A stretch of 64,000 bases of DNA, from positions 186,001 through 250,000 of the forward strand of contig CBDDIB010000002.1 of NCBI GenBank assembly GCA_965228695.1. Direction: 5' to 3'. The DNA is from JAJFJD01 sp965228695 (lineage in GTDB: Bacteria; Pseudomonadota; Alphaproteobacteria; UBA8366). Positions within the stretch are counted from its first letter, which is position 1. Each line of letters opens with the position of its first letter. Shown here piece after piece: positions 16,091 through 24,726 of the stretch. Position numbers and translations under genes: made by a program. Under the pieces are notes generated by a model. That model saw only the letters and a list, made by a program, of their open reading frames with translations. It did not search any database and was not told the DNA's origin.

Positions 16091-17539
16091 TTGATCGATT
16101 TCCGGCCCATTCTTTTCATTATCGGCATCCTGATGTCGACCCTCGCGCTGGCCATGTGCCTGCCGGCCGTGGCGGACGCTGCTGTGAAAAACCCGGACTG
16201 GGAGGTCTTCGCCCTGGCCGCCGCCTTCACGCTGCTGATCGGCGTCATGCTGATGCTGACGGCGCGGTCCAGGGCGCGCAATCTCAATCAGCGCCAGGCG
16301 TTCATCCTGACCGCGCTGAGCTGGACGATCATCCCCGCGTTCGGCGCCCTGCCGTTCACCTTCTCCGAATTGGAACTGTCGTATACCGACGCGTTTTTCG
16401 AAGCGATGTCCGGCATCACGACGACCGGATCGACCGTCCTGACCGGCCTCGATTTCGCGCCGCCGGGCATCCTTCTTTGGCGCGCGCTGCTGCAATGGCT
16501 CGGCGGGATCGGTATCATCGCCATGGCGATCGCCATTCTGCCGATGCTGCAGGTCGGCGGCATGCAGCTCTTCCGCATGGAATCTTCCGACAGTTCGGAC
16601 AAAGTGCTGCCGCGCGCCGCACAGCTCATTACCTATATCGGCTTCATCTATCTCGGCATGACGATGCTGTGCGCGTTGTCCTATTGGCTCGCGGGGATGC
16701 GCGGCTTCGACGCGGTCGCGCATGCGATGACGACCATCGCAACCGGCGGCTTCTCGACCAGCGACCAATCCATCGGTCATTTCGCGAGCGCCGCGGTCGA
16801 TTCGATTTCCGTGGTCTTCATGCTGCTCGGCAGCCTGCCGTTCGTGCTCTATCTGCGCGCGCTGCGCGGGAATCCCGGCAGCCTCTGGAGTGACAGCCAG
16901 GTGCATTGGTTCCTGACGATCGTGCTCCTCGCAGTCACGGCGATGGCATTGCACCTGTATATGAACAACGGGTTCGGGCTTCGGGAAGCCTTCCGGCTGG
17001 CGTCCTTCAACGTGGTGTCGATCATTACCGGCACCGGCTATGCGACGACCGATTTCGGCCTGTGGGGCACATTCGGCCTGACGTTGATGTTCTTCCTGAT
17101 GTTCATCGGCGGCTGCGCCGGATCGACCACCTGCGGGATCAAGGTCTTCCGCTTTCAGGTCCTATACGCGACCGCAGTGACCCAAATCCGACGTTTGCTC
17201 GAGCCGCATGGCGTCTTCATCTCCTACTATAACGGCAAGCCGATCCCGTATTCCGTCGGCGACTCGGTGATGAGCTTCTTCTTCCTCTACGCCTTGTGTT
17301 TCGCGGTGATCGCCATCGGCCTCGGCATGATCGGGCTGGATTTCCTGACCGCGATGTCCGGCGCGGCGACCGCGATCTCCAATGTGGGCCCGGGGCTCGG
17401 CGACGTCATCGGCCCGGCCGGCACCTTCGCATCGTTGCCGGACAGCGCAAAATGGCTCCTCAGCCTCGGCATGTTGCTGGGCCGGCTGGAACTGTTCACG
17501 ATCCTGGTGATGCTGGCGCCCGCCTTCTGGCGACAGTGA
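16091..17539 (+). CDS. trkH: TrkH family potassium uptake protein
   Basis: This 482-residue membrane protein has the four-fold pore-loop pattern of TrkH/KtrB. The selectivity-filter regions include TTGSTVLTG, TIATGGFSTSDQS, GTGYATTDFG and SNVGPGLGDVIGP, and TrkH-specific CAGSTTCGIKVFR is present. It forms the K+-translocating subunit that pairs with cytoplasmic TrkA; no trkA gene lies in the window. The start is TTG. The 3' end converges with the lipoprotein gene. Confidence 0.93.
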   Translation: MIDFRPILFIIGILMSTLALAMCLPAVADAAVKNPDWEVFALAAAFTLLIGVMLMLTARSRARNLNQRQAFILTALSWTIIPAFGALPFTFSELELSYTDAFFEAMSGITTTGSTVLTGLDFAPPGILLWRALLQWLGGIGIIAMAIAILPMLQVGGMQLFRMESSDSSDKVLPRAAQLITYIGFIYLGMTMLCALSYWLAGMRGFDAVAHAMTTIATGGFSTSDQSIGHFASAAVDSISVVFMLLGSLPFVLYLRALRGNPGSLWSDSQVHWFLTIVLLAVTAMALHLYMNNGFGLREAFRLASFNVVSIITGTGYATTDFGLWGTFGLTLMFFLMFIGGCAGSTTCGIKVFRFQVLYATAVTQIRRLLEPHGVFISYYNGKPIPYSVGDSVMSFFFLYALCFAVIAIGLGMIGLDFLTAMSGAATAISNVGPGLGDVIGPAGTFASLPDSAKWLLSLGMLLGRLELFTILVMLAPAFWRQ

Positions 17540-17562
17540 TCGTCGGTGTCCGCTTCGGCGGG

Positions 17563-18141
17563 CTATCGAATGTAGGCCGTCATATGTTTGCGGATCTGTT
17601 CTTCGAGAACCTTGTCCACATTCCGGCTTAGGCTTTCCACCATCTGGAACCAGACCTTTTCCCGGTCCGCCAAGCTCGCATCCTCGGCCACCGTCCGGGT
17701 CCGGTTGCCGCTCGCCCGCGCTTCGGCCTGCCCCGTTTGATCGGCGATCGATACCGACATCCGAAGCGTCGCGCGATAGCGTTCCGTCTGGTCTGTGGTG
17801 AAAGCGCCCTTGATGCCGCTTTTCTTCTTCAGCCGTTCTTCGATCATCTGCGCTTCCTCGATCTTGACGACCGCGGTGCCCTGTTGACCGACCGGCTTGA
17901 GGCGTTGCTGAGCCCACCGTTCGGCGACCGACGCCAGGGTAACCGGCAGCTCATGCTCGACGTTGCCTTGCACGGTCGACGGCGCGGGCTTCTCCACCGT
18001 GATCGTCGCGACATTCAGCGCGATCGGCGTCTGATGGGAAAACCCGATCTGAGGAAACTGCCGCCCCTCGACCGGCGTTTCGCACCCGGCGAGCAGGACT
18101 GCCGCCAAAACACTGAAAACCAACGATTTGAGCATGGTCAT
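17563..18141 (-). CDS. predicted lipoprotein of unknown function
   Basis: The ATG at 18141 begins a lipoprotein signal peptide (MTMLKSLVFSVLAAVLLAGC) with lipobox LLAGC; upstream in-frame codons from 18237 would hide it. The mature protein of about 170 residues has a conserved-looking middle (VASVAERWAQQRLKP-type helix, then EAQMIEERLKKKSGIKG) and C-terminal EKVWFQMVESLSRNVDKVLEEQ. This resembles small outer-membrane-associated lipoproteins in alphaproteobacteria, but I assign no function. It lies downstream of hslO on the same strand. Confidence 0.8.
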   Translation of the reverse strand: MTMLKSLVFSVLAAVLLAGCETPVEGRQFPQIGFSHQTPIALNVATITVEKPAPSTVQGNVEHELPVTLASVAERWAQQRLKPVGQQGTAVVKIEEAQMIEERLKKKSGIKGAFTTDQTERYRATLRMSVSIADQTGQAEARASGNRTRTVAEDASLADREKVWFQMVESLSRNVDKVLEEQIRKHMTAYIR

Positions 18142-18169
18142 GCGATCATGGGCCCTCTTGTTGCGACTT

Positions 18170-18206
18170 AAGCGGCGGCCACTATGCCCGCCCGGCCGCG
18201 CCGCTT
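18170..18206 (-). terminator. Hairpin downstream of hslO
   Basis: AAGCGGCGGCC (18170-18180) pairs with GGCCGCGCCGCTT (18194-18206) with a small bulge, directly after the hslO stop. There is no U-tract, so it may be an mRNA-stabilising or partial terminator structure between hslO and the lipoprotein gene. Confidence 0.3.
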
Positions 18207-19114
18207 CAAGACGCCCGTAGCTGTGCCAATTGCGCACGGTCGTAGGCCCGCTCCTCGTTGCAAAACTCGCAGGTAACGGTCACGCGGTCGTCGACGATAA
18301 GATCCGACAATTCGGCGTCGGACAGAGACCGCAAGACCCGCTCGACTTTTCCCTCGCTGCAGCGGCAGGCGAATTGGAGCGACCGGGTGTCGAATACACG
18401 GACGCCGTCCTCGTTGAACAACCGAAACAGCAGGTTATGCGCCGAGATATCCGGATCGATCAGTTCGCCATCGGTGCAGCTGCTCAACATGATCAGCGAA
18501 CTGCGCCAAGCCTCCTCGGTCGGTTCCTGCTGATTCGGATCTTCGGTTTCCGGCGATCGCTGCAACATCAGCGCGCCGGCGCGCCATCGGCCCGACGCAT
18601 CGCGTCCGCCGTGCAGTTTCACCGCCGCCGAAAACTGATCCGACTGCTGGAAATAATGATGGACGCAGTCCTGCAGCGTCGCCCCGCTCAGATCGACGAT
18701 CCCTTGGTAGCGCTCCGTATGCACGCCCTGATCGACGGTGAAGGAAATGTACCCGTTGCCGAACAGATGCGGGATCGGCGCCCGGTCCGCCGCATCGCCG
18801 TCGGGAAGATCGCCGCGCAGACCGACATAGCCGCGAAGATTGCCGTCGTTGGTCACGTCACTGACCAGGAACTTGACCGGCCCGTCGCCGGAAAGCTGCA
18901 GATTGAAGACGCCGTCGAACTTGAGCGCCGCCGCCAACGCACTGGTCAGGGCAACGCTCTCCGCCAAAACGGCCGCGACCGGATCGGGGTAGTCGTGGCG
19001 GCTGATGATCTCGTCGACGGCACTGCCCAGGCGTACCAGCCGGCCGTGAAAGCGCGATGTGTCCAGGACGAAGGGCTGGATGATATTGCCGCCATTGCGC
19101 CCGCCGTCCGGCAT
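18206..19114 (-). CDS. hslO: Hsp33 redox-regulated chaperone
   Basis: This 302-residue Hsp33 has the N-terminal chaperone domain (GRLVRLGSAVDEIISRH, YISFTVDQGVHTERYQGIVDL). The C-terminal zinc switch reads ACRCSEGKVERVL, then TCEFCNEERAYD: four Cys in C-x-C plus C-x2-C. Oxidation by peroxide releases Zn and activates holdase function. The start ATG overlaps the argF stop as TAATG, so it is co-translated at the end of the argD-argF-hslO operon. The same frame is open far upstream inside argF, but that part is antisense-free shadow sequence. Confidence 0.95.
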   Translation of the reverse strand: MPDGGRNGGNIIQPFVLDTSRFHGRLVRLGSAVDEIISRHDYPDPVAAVLAESVALTSALAAALKFDGVFNLQLSGDGPVKFLVSDVTNDGNLRGYVGLRGDLPDGDAADRAPIPHLFGNGYISFTVDQGVHTERYQGIVDLSGATLQDCVHHYFQQSDQFSAAVKLHGGRDASGRWRAGALMLQRSPETEDPNQQEPTEEAWRSSLIMLSSCTDGELIDPDISAHNLLFRLFNEDGVRVFDTRSLQFACRCSEGKVERVLRSLSDAELSDLIVDDRVTVTCEFCNEERAYDRAQLAQLRAS

Positions 19115-20019
19115 TACGACAGGCACCACGCAAGAATGCCCTTCTGCGCGTGCAGCCGGTTTTCGGCCTCGTCCCACACCACGGATTGCGGACCGTCGAT
19201 CACGTCGGCGGTCACTTCTTCCCCGCGATGCGCCGGCAAGCAGTGCATGAAGACGGCATCCGGTTGCGCGCGCGCCATCAGCCGGGCATCGACCTGATAC
19301 GGCCGCAGCATGTTGTGGCGCGATTCGGCCTGGTCGTCGCCCATCGAGACCCAGACATCGGTGACGACGCAGTCCGCGCCGGCGGCCGCGTCGGCGGCGG
19401 AATCGGTCACAGTCACGGCGGCGCCATGGTCGCGCGCCCAGGCCATCACCTCGGGCGATGGGTGGAGCGCTTCCGGACAGGCGATATTGAGCGAAAAATC
19501 GAACTGCCCGGCGGCATGAATCCAACTGGCCGCGACATTGTTGCCGTCGCCGATCCAAGCCACGGACTTGCCGCCGATCGGGCCGCGATGTTCCTCGTAG
19601 GTCATCACGTCCGCCATGATCTGGCATGGATGCGTTCGGTCGGTAAGGCCGTTGATGACGGGCACCGACGCGTATTCCGCCAACTCCTCCAGTTTGTCGT
19701 GCGCGTCGGTCCGGATCATGATCGCGTCCACGTAGCGCGACAACACGCGCGCCGTGTCCGCAATGGTCTCGCCGCGACCGAGTTGGCTGTCGGATTCGCC
19801 GAGGAACAGCGTCTGCCCGCCGAGCTGCCGCATGGCGACATCGAAGCTGACCCGCGTTCGCGTCGACGGCTTCTCGAAGATCATGGCCAGGATCTTGCCG
19901 TCCAGCGGACGGTCTGCCGGCGGGCTGCCCTTCTTATGCGCCGCACCGAGATCGAGAATCGACCGAAGGTCGTCCTTCCCATAACCGTCCAAATCGAGAA
20001 AGTGTTTCGGCTCACTCAT
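19114..20019 (-). CDS. argF: ornithine carbamoyltransferase
   Basis: This 301-residue enzyme makes citrulline from ornithine and carbamoyl phosphate in arginine biosynthesis. Carbamoyl-phosphate-binding STRTR lies at residues 52-56 (EKPSTRTRVSFD). Other motifs are HPCQIMADVMTYEE, the ornithine-binding DVWVSMGDD, and the catalytic HCLPAHRGEEV. It overlaps argD by ATGA and hslO by TAATG, a tightly coupled operon. A cytosolic trimer is expected. Confidence 0.97.
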   Translation of the reverse strand: MSEPKHFLDLDGYGKDDLRSILDLGAAHKKGSPPADRPLDGKILAMIFEKPSTRTRVSFDVAMRQLGGQTLFLGESDSQLGRGETIADTARVLSRYVDAIMIRTDAHDKLEELAEYASVPVINGLTDRTHPCQIMADVMTYEEHRGPIGGKSVAWIGDGNNVAASWIHAAGQFDFSLNIACPEALHPSPEVMAWARDHGAAVTVTDSAADAAAGADCVVTDVWVSMGDDQAESRHNMLRPYQVDARLMARAQPDAVFMHCLPAHRGEEVTADVIDGPQSVVWDEAENRLHAQKGILAWCLS

Positions 20020-21191
20020 CCGGCGTCATCCCACCCGGCGGCGACCCGATCCATGATCGCGATGGCCTCGTCCACATGGCCTTCCTCGATGATCAGCGGC
20101 GGCAGTAGGCGGATGACGTTCCCGGCCGCACCCACGGTCAGCAATCCCTCGTCGGTCAGCTTGTTCGAGATCGCGCCGAAATCGGGGCCGCACACCACGC
20201 CTTGCATCAGACCGGACCCGCGTGCGCCGGTGAACACCGCGCCGTGGCGCGAGACGAGATCGGCCAGCTTGTCGGTGAGGTAACCGCCGACCCGCTCGAC
20301 ATGGTCCAGGAATCCGTCCTCCAGCAGCACATCCAGCACGGCGTTGCCGACCGCCATGGCCAGCGGATTGCCGCCGAAGGTTGAGCCGTGCGTTCCCGCG
20401 GTCATGCCCTTCGCCGCCTCGCTGGTGGCGAGGAAGGCGCCGACCGGAAAGCCGCCGCCGAGTCCCTTGGCGACCGCCATCACGTCCGGCGCGATGCCGG
20501 CCCATTCATGCGCCCACACCTTGCCGGTCCGTCCGATACCACACTGCACCTCGTCGAAGAACAGCAGCAGGCCGAACTCGTCGGCGACCTGACGCAACCC
20601 GCGCAGATAATCCATATCCGCCGGATGGATACCGCCTTCGCCCTGGATCGGCTCGACCAGGATTCCCGCGGTCTCGCCGGTGATCGCGGCGCGCAGGACA
20701 TTCAGATTGCCGAACGGCATCGTGTCGAAACCCTCGGTGCGGGGGCCGAAGCCCTCGGTGTGCTTCTCGTTGTTGGCGGCGGAAATCGTCGCCAGCGTCC
20801 GGCCGTGGAACGAGTCGGAACAGGCAATGATGCGCCAGCGTTCGGGATTGCCGTTCGCGCTGTGATACTTGCGGCACAGCTTGAGGCCGCCCTCGACCGC
20901 TTCCGCGCCGGAGTTACAGAAAAACACGAGATCGGCGAAGGACGCCGCCGCCAGCCGCTCGGCCAGCTTTTCCTGCCCTGGAATGCGGTACAGGTTCGAG
21001 ACATGCCACAGCTTGCCGGCCTGCTCCTGCAGGCATGCGACGAGATGCGGATGGGCATGGCCCAATACGTCCACCGCGATGCCGCCGCAGAAATCGAGGA
21101 ATCGTCGTCCGTCGGTCGAGTAAAGATACGGCCCCTCGCCCCGTTCGAAGGCGAGATCGGCCCGGGCATATGTCGGCATCACCGCTGTCAT
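20016..21191 (-). CDS. argD: acetylornithine/succinylornithine aminotransferase
   Basis: This class III PLP aminotransferase of about 391 residues has FCGGIAVDVLGHAHP, the PLP site FFDEVQCGIGRTGK and the Schiff-base Lys in MAVAKGLGGGFPVGA. It transaminates N-acetylornithine in arginine synthesis and may also serve lysine synthesis. The frame opens at 21254, but GGAGG precedes the ATG at 21191 by 8 bases and this start gives the usual N-terminus. It is the first gene of argD-argF-hslO. Confidence 0.95.
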   Translation of the reverse strand: MTAVMPTYARADLAFERGEGPYLYSTDGRRFLDFCGGIAVDVLGHAHPHLVACLQEQAGKLWHVSNLYRIPGQEKLAERLAAASFADLVFFCNSGAEAVEGGLKLCRKYHSANGNPERWRIIACSDSFHGRTLATISAANNEKHTEGFGPRTEGFDTMPFGNLNVLRAAITGETAGILVEPIQGEGGIHPADMDYLRGLRQVADEFGLLLFFDEVQCGIGRTGKVWAHEWAGIAPDVMAVAKGLGGGFPVGAFLATSEAAKGMTAGTHGSTFGGNPLAMAVGNAVLDVLLEDGFLDHVERVGGYLTDKLADLVSRHGAVFTGARGSGLMQGVVCGPDFGAISNKLTDEGLLTVGAAGNVIRLLPPLIIEEGHVDEAIAIMDRVAAGWDDAG

Positions 21192-21293
21192 GACGGCATC
21201 CTCCAATTCTGTTAGCTCGACCGTTGAAAGCCGCGGAGTATCGAGCGATGCCACCGGCCTGTCAACGTTGGGGAAACTAGGGTTCCGGCGGGA

Positions 21294-22091
21294 TTACGCC
21301 TTCAACTTGTAGCCGGTCGCGATCAGGCGCCAGCATATCGCCCACAGTACCAAATTCGTGATGGTCAGGACCAATGCGCCGATCCACAGCGGCGCGTCCG
21401 AGACGCCGATGAAGCCGTAGCGGAACCCGTCGATCATGTAGAAGAACGGATTGGCATGGGCGAAGGCCTGGAAGACCGGCGGCAACCGGTCGATCGAATA
21501 GAAGGTGCCGGACAGGAAGGCCAAGGGCGTGATGACGAAGTTCGTGACGCCGGACGTTTGGTCGAATTTCTCCGCCCATAGGCCGGTCAGCGTGCCCAGC
21601 AACGCCATCAACAGCGACGCCGACACGCCGTAAAACAAGGCGATGAATGGGTGCGCGAGCGTGCCGCCGATGATCACGCTCATGACGAGGCCGGTCGCCG
21701 CGCCGACCGCGAGCCCCCGGGTCACGCCGCCGGCAATCAGCCCGAAGGTCAACTCGCCCGGCGCCAGGGGCGGCATCAGCATATCGACGATGTTGCCCTG
21801 CACCTTGCCGACCATGATCGAGGACGAGGTATTGGCGAATGAATTCTGGGCCATCGCCATGACGATCAACCCGGGTGCCAGAAATTCGATGAAGGGCACG
21901 CCGTTGACCACCTGCACGGCCCGGCCGAGCGCCACCGCAAAGACGACCAGGAAGACATGCGTCGTCACCACAGGGGCCATGACGGTCTGGGTATAGACCT
22001 TTAGGAACCGGCGCACTTCCTTGACATAGAGCGTCCAAAGGCCAAGCCAGTTGACCGTTCCGAAGCGGCGCGGTTGGGGGCAGTCCGACAT
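21294..22091 (-). CDS. ABC-2 type transporter permease
   Basis: This permease of about 265 residues has six hydrophobic helices and the ABC-2 C-terminal signature (ITPLAFLSGTFYSIDRLPP, FFYMIDGFRYGF). It resembles YadH/NodJ-like exporters of polysaccharide, drug or lipid type. The cognate ATP-binding subunit is usually adjacent, but none is found here, so it may pair with an unlinked ATPase. The start is taken at the ATG at 22091; an in-frame TTG lies at 22118. Confidence 0.88.
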   Translation of the reverse strand: MSDCPQPRRFGTVNWLGLWTLYVKEVRRFLKVYTQTVMAPVVTTHVFLVVFAVALGRAVQVVNGVPFIEFLAPGLIVMAMAQNSFANTSSSIMVGKVQGNIVDMLMPPLAPGELTFGLIAGGVTRGLAVGAATGLVMSVIIGGTLAHPFIALFYGVSASLLMALLGTLTGLWAEKFDQTSGVTNFVITPLAFLSGTFYSIDRLPPVFQAFAHANPFFYMIDGFRYGFIGVSDAPLWIGALVLTITNLVLWAICWRLIATGYKLKA

Positions 22092-22180
22092 CGATTGTCT
22101 CGCGAGCGGCGTTTTCAAGCGCGCAAGCTTTAAACCCCGCCCGGCGTCGGGACAAGCGCTTCCCGAATTTCAAGGGGGCA

Positions 22181-22216
22181 AAAAAACAAAGCGGCGGCAC
22201 CTTCGGGTACCGCCGC
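22181..22216 (-). terminator. Rho-independent terminator
   Basis: The stem GCGGCGGCACC/GGTACCGCCGC (22191-22216) closes a four-base loop. Read on the minus strand, the only mismatch becomes a G-U pair and the stem is followed by TTTGTTTTTTT. It ends a transcript from the right, about 245 bases after the PH-like membrane gene, or an independent small RNA. Confidence 0.85.
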
Positions 22217-22400
22217 CTGAACCATCAGTCGATGCCAATTGGGAGGGGCAGGGTGGGCGTACGACAAACGGTTCAACTGTTTTGAGAAGACGTTCGGATG
22301 CAAGCCTTGCGTTTCTCAATGATGAAAGAATGCAGCAGCGATTGCATACCCACAGTGACGGTCGTCACAGTTGGTTAATTTTCGTTAGGAATTTGCGGAA
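22181..22400 (-). ncRNA. Candidate small RNA (minus strand)
   Basis: The interval between the AT-rich stretch near 22400 and the strong terminator could be a small transcript. The 3' part contains CCCACCCTGCCCCTCCC upstream of the terminator, an anti-Shine-Dalgarno-like C-rich run as seen in several alphaproteobacterial sRNAs. The 5' boundary is a guess; no sRNA family is recognised. Confidence 0.25.
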
Positions 22401-22461
22401 ATTTTCGGAGATTCTATTATTTACAGGCACTTATGGGAAAGAAAAGGTTGGGCACGACGGC

Positions 22462-23010
22462 TTATCGCCCGCCTTTTAAGTTTCGGTCTATAGCCGCCAG
22501 AATTGCATCCTTGCGCGTATCGAGGCCGAATAAAGGAATCGAGATATCTCCGTTCTGCATTAACCGATTGATCGGCGCGGCAAATTTTTCCAAACCGGTT
22601 CCGGGAACACGTTTTCGATCCCGCACAAAAATACAGATGAACTCGCTCAACAGAATCTGATTTACCTCTATTGCGGTAACCTCGGACCACGGAATCTCTT
22701 TCGTGCTCCATTTCCGCCAAAGAATGCCGTTCGGGCCTATGACAAGCTGCGCCCGTCGATCGAAGATCGCGCGCGCATATATGAGGGCGCAGAGACCGAA
22801 GAAAATCATGCAAACCCATGGAAACCATGGAAAGGCCCATCCATAGGTGAGCTTTATCGGGTCGCTCGCCTCAATGACTCGCAACCAGTAGCCGAGAGCG
22901 ACGAAGGCCACCGATCCCAGATACAGCATCACTAAACGAAATCGCCCGTAGCGGACCTCGAGTATCTCTTGATCGACTTGCGGCGTCGCGGCTGGTTCTT
23001 GGTCGCTCAA
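22462..23010 (-). CDS. STM3941-like / PH-domain-like membrane protein
   Basis: This 182-residue protein has two membrane helices (LVMLYLGSVAFVALGYWL and WFPWVCMIFFGLCALIYA) followed by a soluble PH-like beta domain (LVIGPNGILWRKWSTKEIPWSEV). It resembles STM3941-family proteins of unknown function. Base composition is noticeably more AT-rich than neighbouring genes, consistent with a more recently acquired gene. It is divergent from recX. Confidence 0.65.
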   Translation of the reverse strand: MSDQEPAATPQVDQEILEVRYGRFRLVMLYLGSVAFVALGYWLRVIEASDPIKLTYGWAFPWFPWVCMIFFGLCALIYARAIFDRRAQLVIGPNGILWRKWSTKEIPWSEVTAIEVNQILLSEFICIFVRDRKRVPGTGLEKFAAPINRLMQNGDISIPLFGLDTRKDAILAAIDRNLKGGR

Positions 23011-23259
23011 TCGAACCTCAACTCAGACACCTGCCGCACTAATGCGTCGCGCGTCTTATGTTCGGCTGTTATTGCGGACTTAGACTCATTTCCAGTGCGT
23101 TTTCCAGATCAAACTGAGAATGGCTTGACGAAAATAGAAACCCTGTCGCGCGTGAATTGCCCGAGGCATGCCGGCGGCGGCCGCATAGAGCCCTGCGGAC
23201 GGCCCCGTCGTTCGGCCTTCTCATTTGGCGGCGAAGGGGCAATACTGCGCGCCGCAACC

Positions 23260-23847
23260 ATGCCCGAGAAAGACGACAAACCCCGCGCGCGCCGCAAGCC
23301 GCGCAAGATCACGCCCGACTCGCTCGGCCGGATCGCGCTGCACTATCTCGAGCGCTACGCGACGTCGAGCGAGAACCTGCGCCGCGTGTTGATCCGCCGG
23401 ATCCGGCGGTCGGCCGAAGCGCACGGCACCGACCCGGACGAACAGATGCCGCATGTGGACGACCTGATCCTGCGGTATCAGCAGGCGGGCCTGCTCGACG
23501 ATCAAGCCTATGCCCGCATGCGGGCGGAATCGCTGCACCGGCGGGGATCGTCCGGGCGGATGATACGAATGAAACTCGCGGCCAAAGGGGTGGCGTCTGA
23601 CGCGATCGACGACGCCCTGGAGTCGTTGAACGATATGGTGGCGAATGCCGATCTCAGCGGCGCCTGTAACTACGCACGCCGCCGCCGCATTGGACCGTGG
23701 CGGCTCCGCGACCGGTCGGACTATCGCGACCGGGATCTCGCGTCCCTCGCGCGGCAGGGCTTCGGCTACGACATCGCGCGCAAGGTCATCGACGCCGAAG
23801 ATGCCGAGACGCTGGAAGCCGAAGCCGCGGAAGCGAAGGAATATTAG
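23260..23847 (+). CDS. recX: RecX family regulatory protein
   Basis: This 195-residue protein contains the RecX three-helix repeats (ALHYLERYATSSENLRRVLIRR, shown in part; LLDDQAYARMRAESLHRRGSS; LARQGFGYDIARKVID). RecX binds RecA filaments and limits recombination. The frame is open to 22969, but the ATG at 23260 starts where homology begins. The gene is not next to recA, as is common in alphaproteobacteria. It overlaps the convergent methyltransferase gene by 4 bases. Confidence 0.85.
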   Translation: MPEKDDKPRARRKPRKITPDSLGRIALHYLERYATSSENLRRVLIRRIRRSAEAHGTDPDEQMPHVDDLILRYQQAGLLDDQAYARMRAESLHRRGSSGRMIRMKLAAKGVASDAIDDALESLNDMVANADLSGACNYARRRRIGPWRLRDRSDYRDRDLASLARQGFGYDIARKVIDAEDAETLEAEAAEAKEY

Positions 23848-24599
23848 TCGCGAGGCCGCCGGTCGCTGCGCATCGCGGCGCCCCGGCCAGGGATCGCGAC
23901 GAGCCGCCGGCGTTTCGCGGCGGCCGCCTGCACCGGCGTCGCCGCATAGAGCTGTTTCGACGCTTCGATGATCAATACACCGGACACCGCCTGGAACCAT
24001 CGGTCGCCGGCTTTCTCCAACGCCTGCGCCGACCGCAGGATGACGCGCCGTTGCGACGGCGGCACGAACAGCGCGTGCTCGGCCGCGTGCGCCGTAAAAA
24101 GGCAATCGCGCAAAAGCCGTTTGATCTGGCCTTCACTGAAGGGATGGCCGTGCCCGAAGGGCGAGCGCTGTTCGAACCGGGCCCAGATGCCGCGCCGGTT
24201 CGGCACGACGACCAGAAGCCGCCCGCTATCCGACAACACCCGCCATGCCTCGCGCATCAGGGTGCGGAGGTTTTCGCTATTCTCCACCGCGTGCACGAGC
24301 AGAAGACGATCGACCGACAAGTCGGGCAAAGGCAACTCCGTCTCGTCCGACAGACAGACAAGACCAGCCTTGCCGTCCGGCCAGCCGATCACCCCTTGTT
24401 GAGCCGGATTGACGGCGATAACCCGATCCGCCTCGTCCGAAAAGGCGCCGAGATACGGCGTCGCATAGCCCAATCCAAGCATGGTCATGCCGCGAACCGA
24501 CGGCCACATCTCGCGGATGCGGTCGCGAATCAGCCGCCGCGCCACATGACCGAGACGCGATCGGTAGAAATCATTCAGGTCAACGACATCGGACCACAT
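23844..24599 (-). CDS. class I SAM-dependent methyltransferase
   Basis: This 251-residue protein has motif I MLGLGYATPYLG, an acidic loop (ELPLPDLSVDRLLLVHAVE) and a post-motif EAWRVLSDSGRLLVVVPNRRG, all as in UbiE/COQ5-like methyltransferases. The N-terminal DLNDFYRSRLGHVARRLIRDR block is typical of an alphaproteobacterial group whose substrate I cannot name. The C-terminus is Arg-rich. It is convergent with recX. Confidence 0.82.
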   Translation of the reverse strand: MWSDVVDLNDFYRSRLGHVARRLIRDRIREMWPSVRGMTMLGLGYATPYLGAFSDEADRVIAVNPAQQGVIGWPDGKAGLVCLSDETELPLPDLSVDRLLLVHAVENSENLRTLMREAWRVLSDSGRLLVVVPNRRGIWARFEQRSPFGHGHPFSEGQIKRLLRDCLFTAHAAEHALFVPPSQRRVILRSAQALEKAGDRWFQAVSGVLIIEASKQLYAATPVQAAAAKRRRLVAIPGRGAAMRSDRRPRD

Positions 24600-24726
24600 G
24601 GCGGATATCCCAGCCCACCGGGGGGCGGCGCATCCCTGGACACGCTTTCCCGGTTTCGCGCTTGCAACAGGGTCAACAATAGGAAACTGTGGATGAAATC
24701 AACGTTAATGCAAGGGGAAAAGCGCC

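Larger units (their letters stand above)
22092..22461. other. Intergenic region with minus-strand terminator and possible small RNA
   Basis: This region of about 370 bases has no recognisable protein gene and is AT-rich near 22370-22440. A strong minus-strand terminator lies at 22181-22216. On the minus strand it is preceded by a C-rich run (complement of GGGAGGGGCAGGGTGGG, 22241-22257). A 24-codon frame (22273-22347) beginning MQSLLHSFIIEKRK is also present. A dyad GTGAC-GGTC-GTCAC lies at 22355-22368. Confidence 0.5.

Noticed and set aside
18170..18206. Full intrinsic terminator after hslO
   Set aside because: The hairpin lacks a U-tract, so only a weak structure is listed, not a firm terminator.
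19115..19627. N-terminal extension of the hslO frame
   Set aside because: It runs through argF in another frame; the ATG at 19112-19114 overlaps the argF stop and begins the Hsp33 homology.
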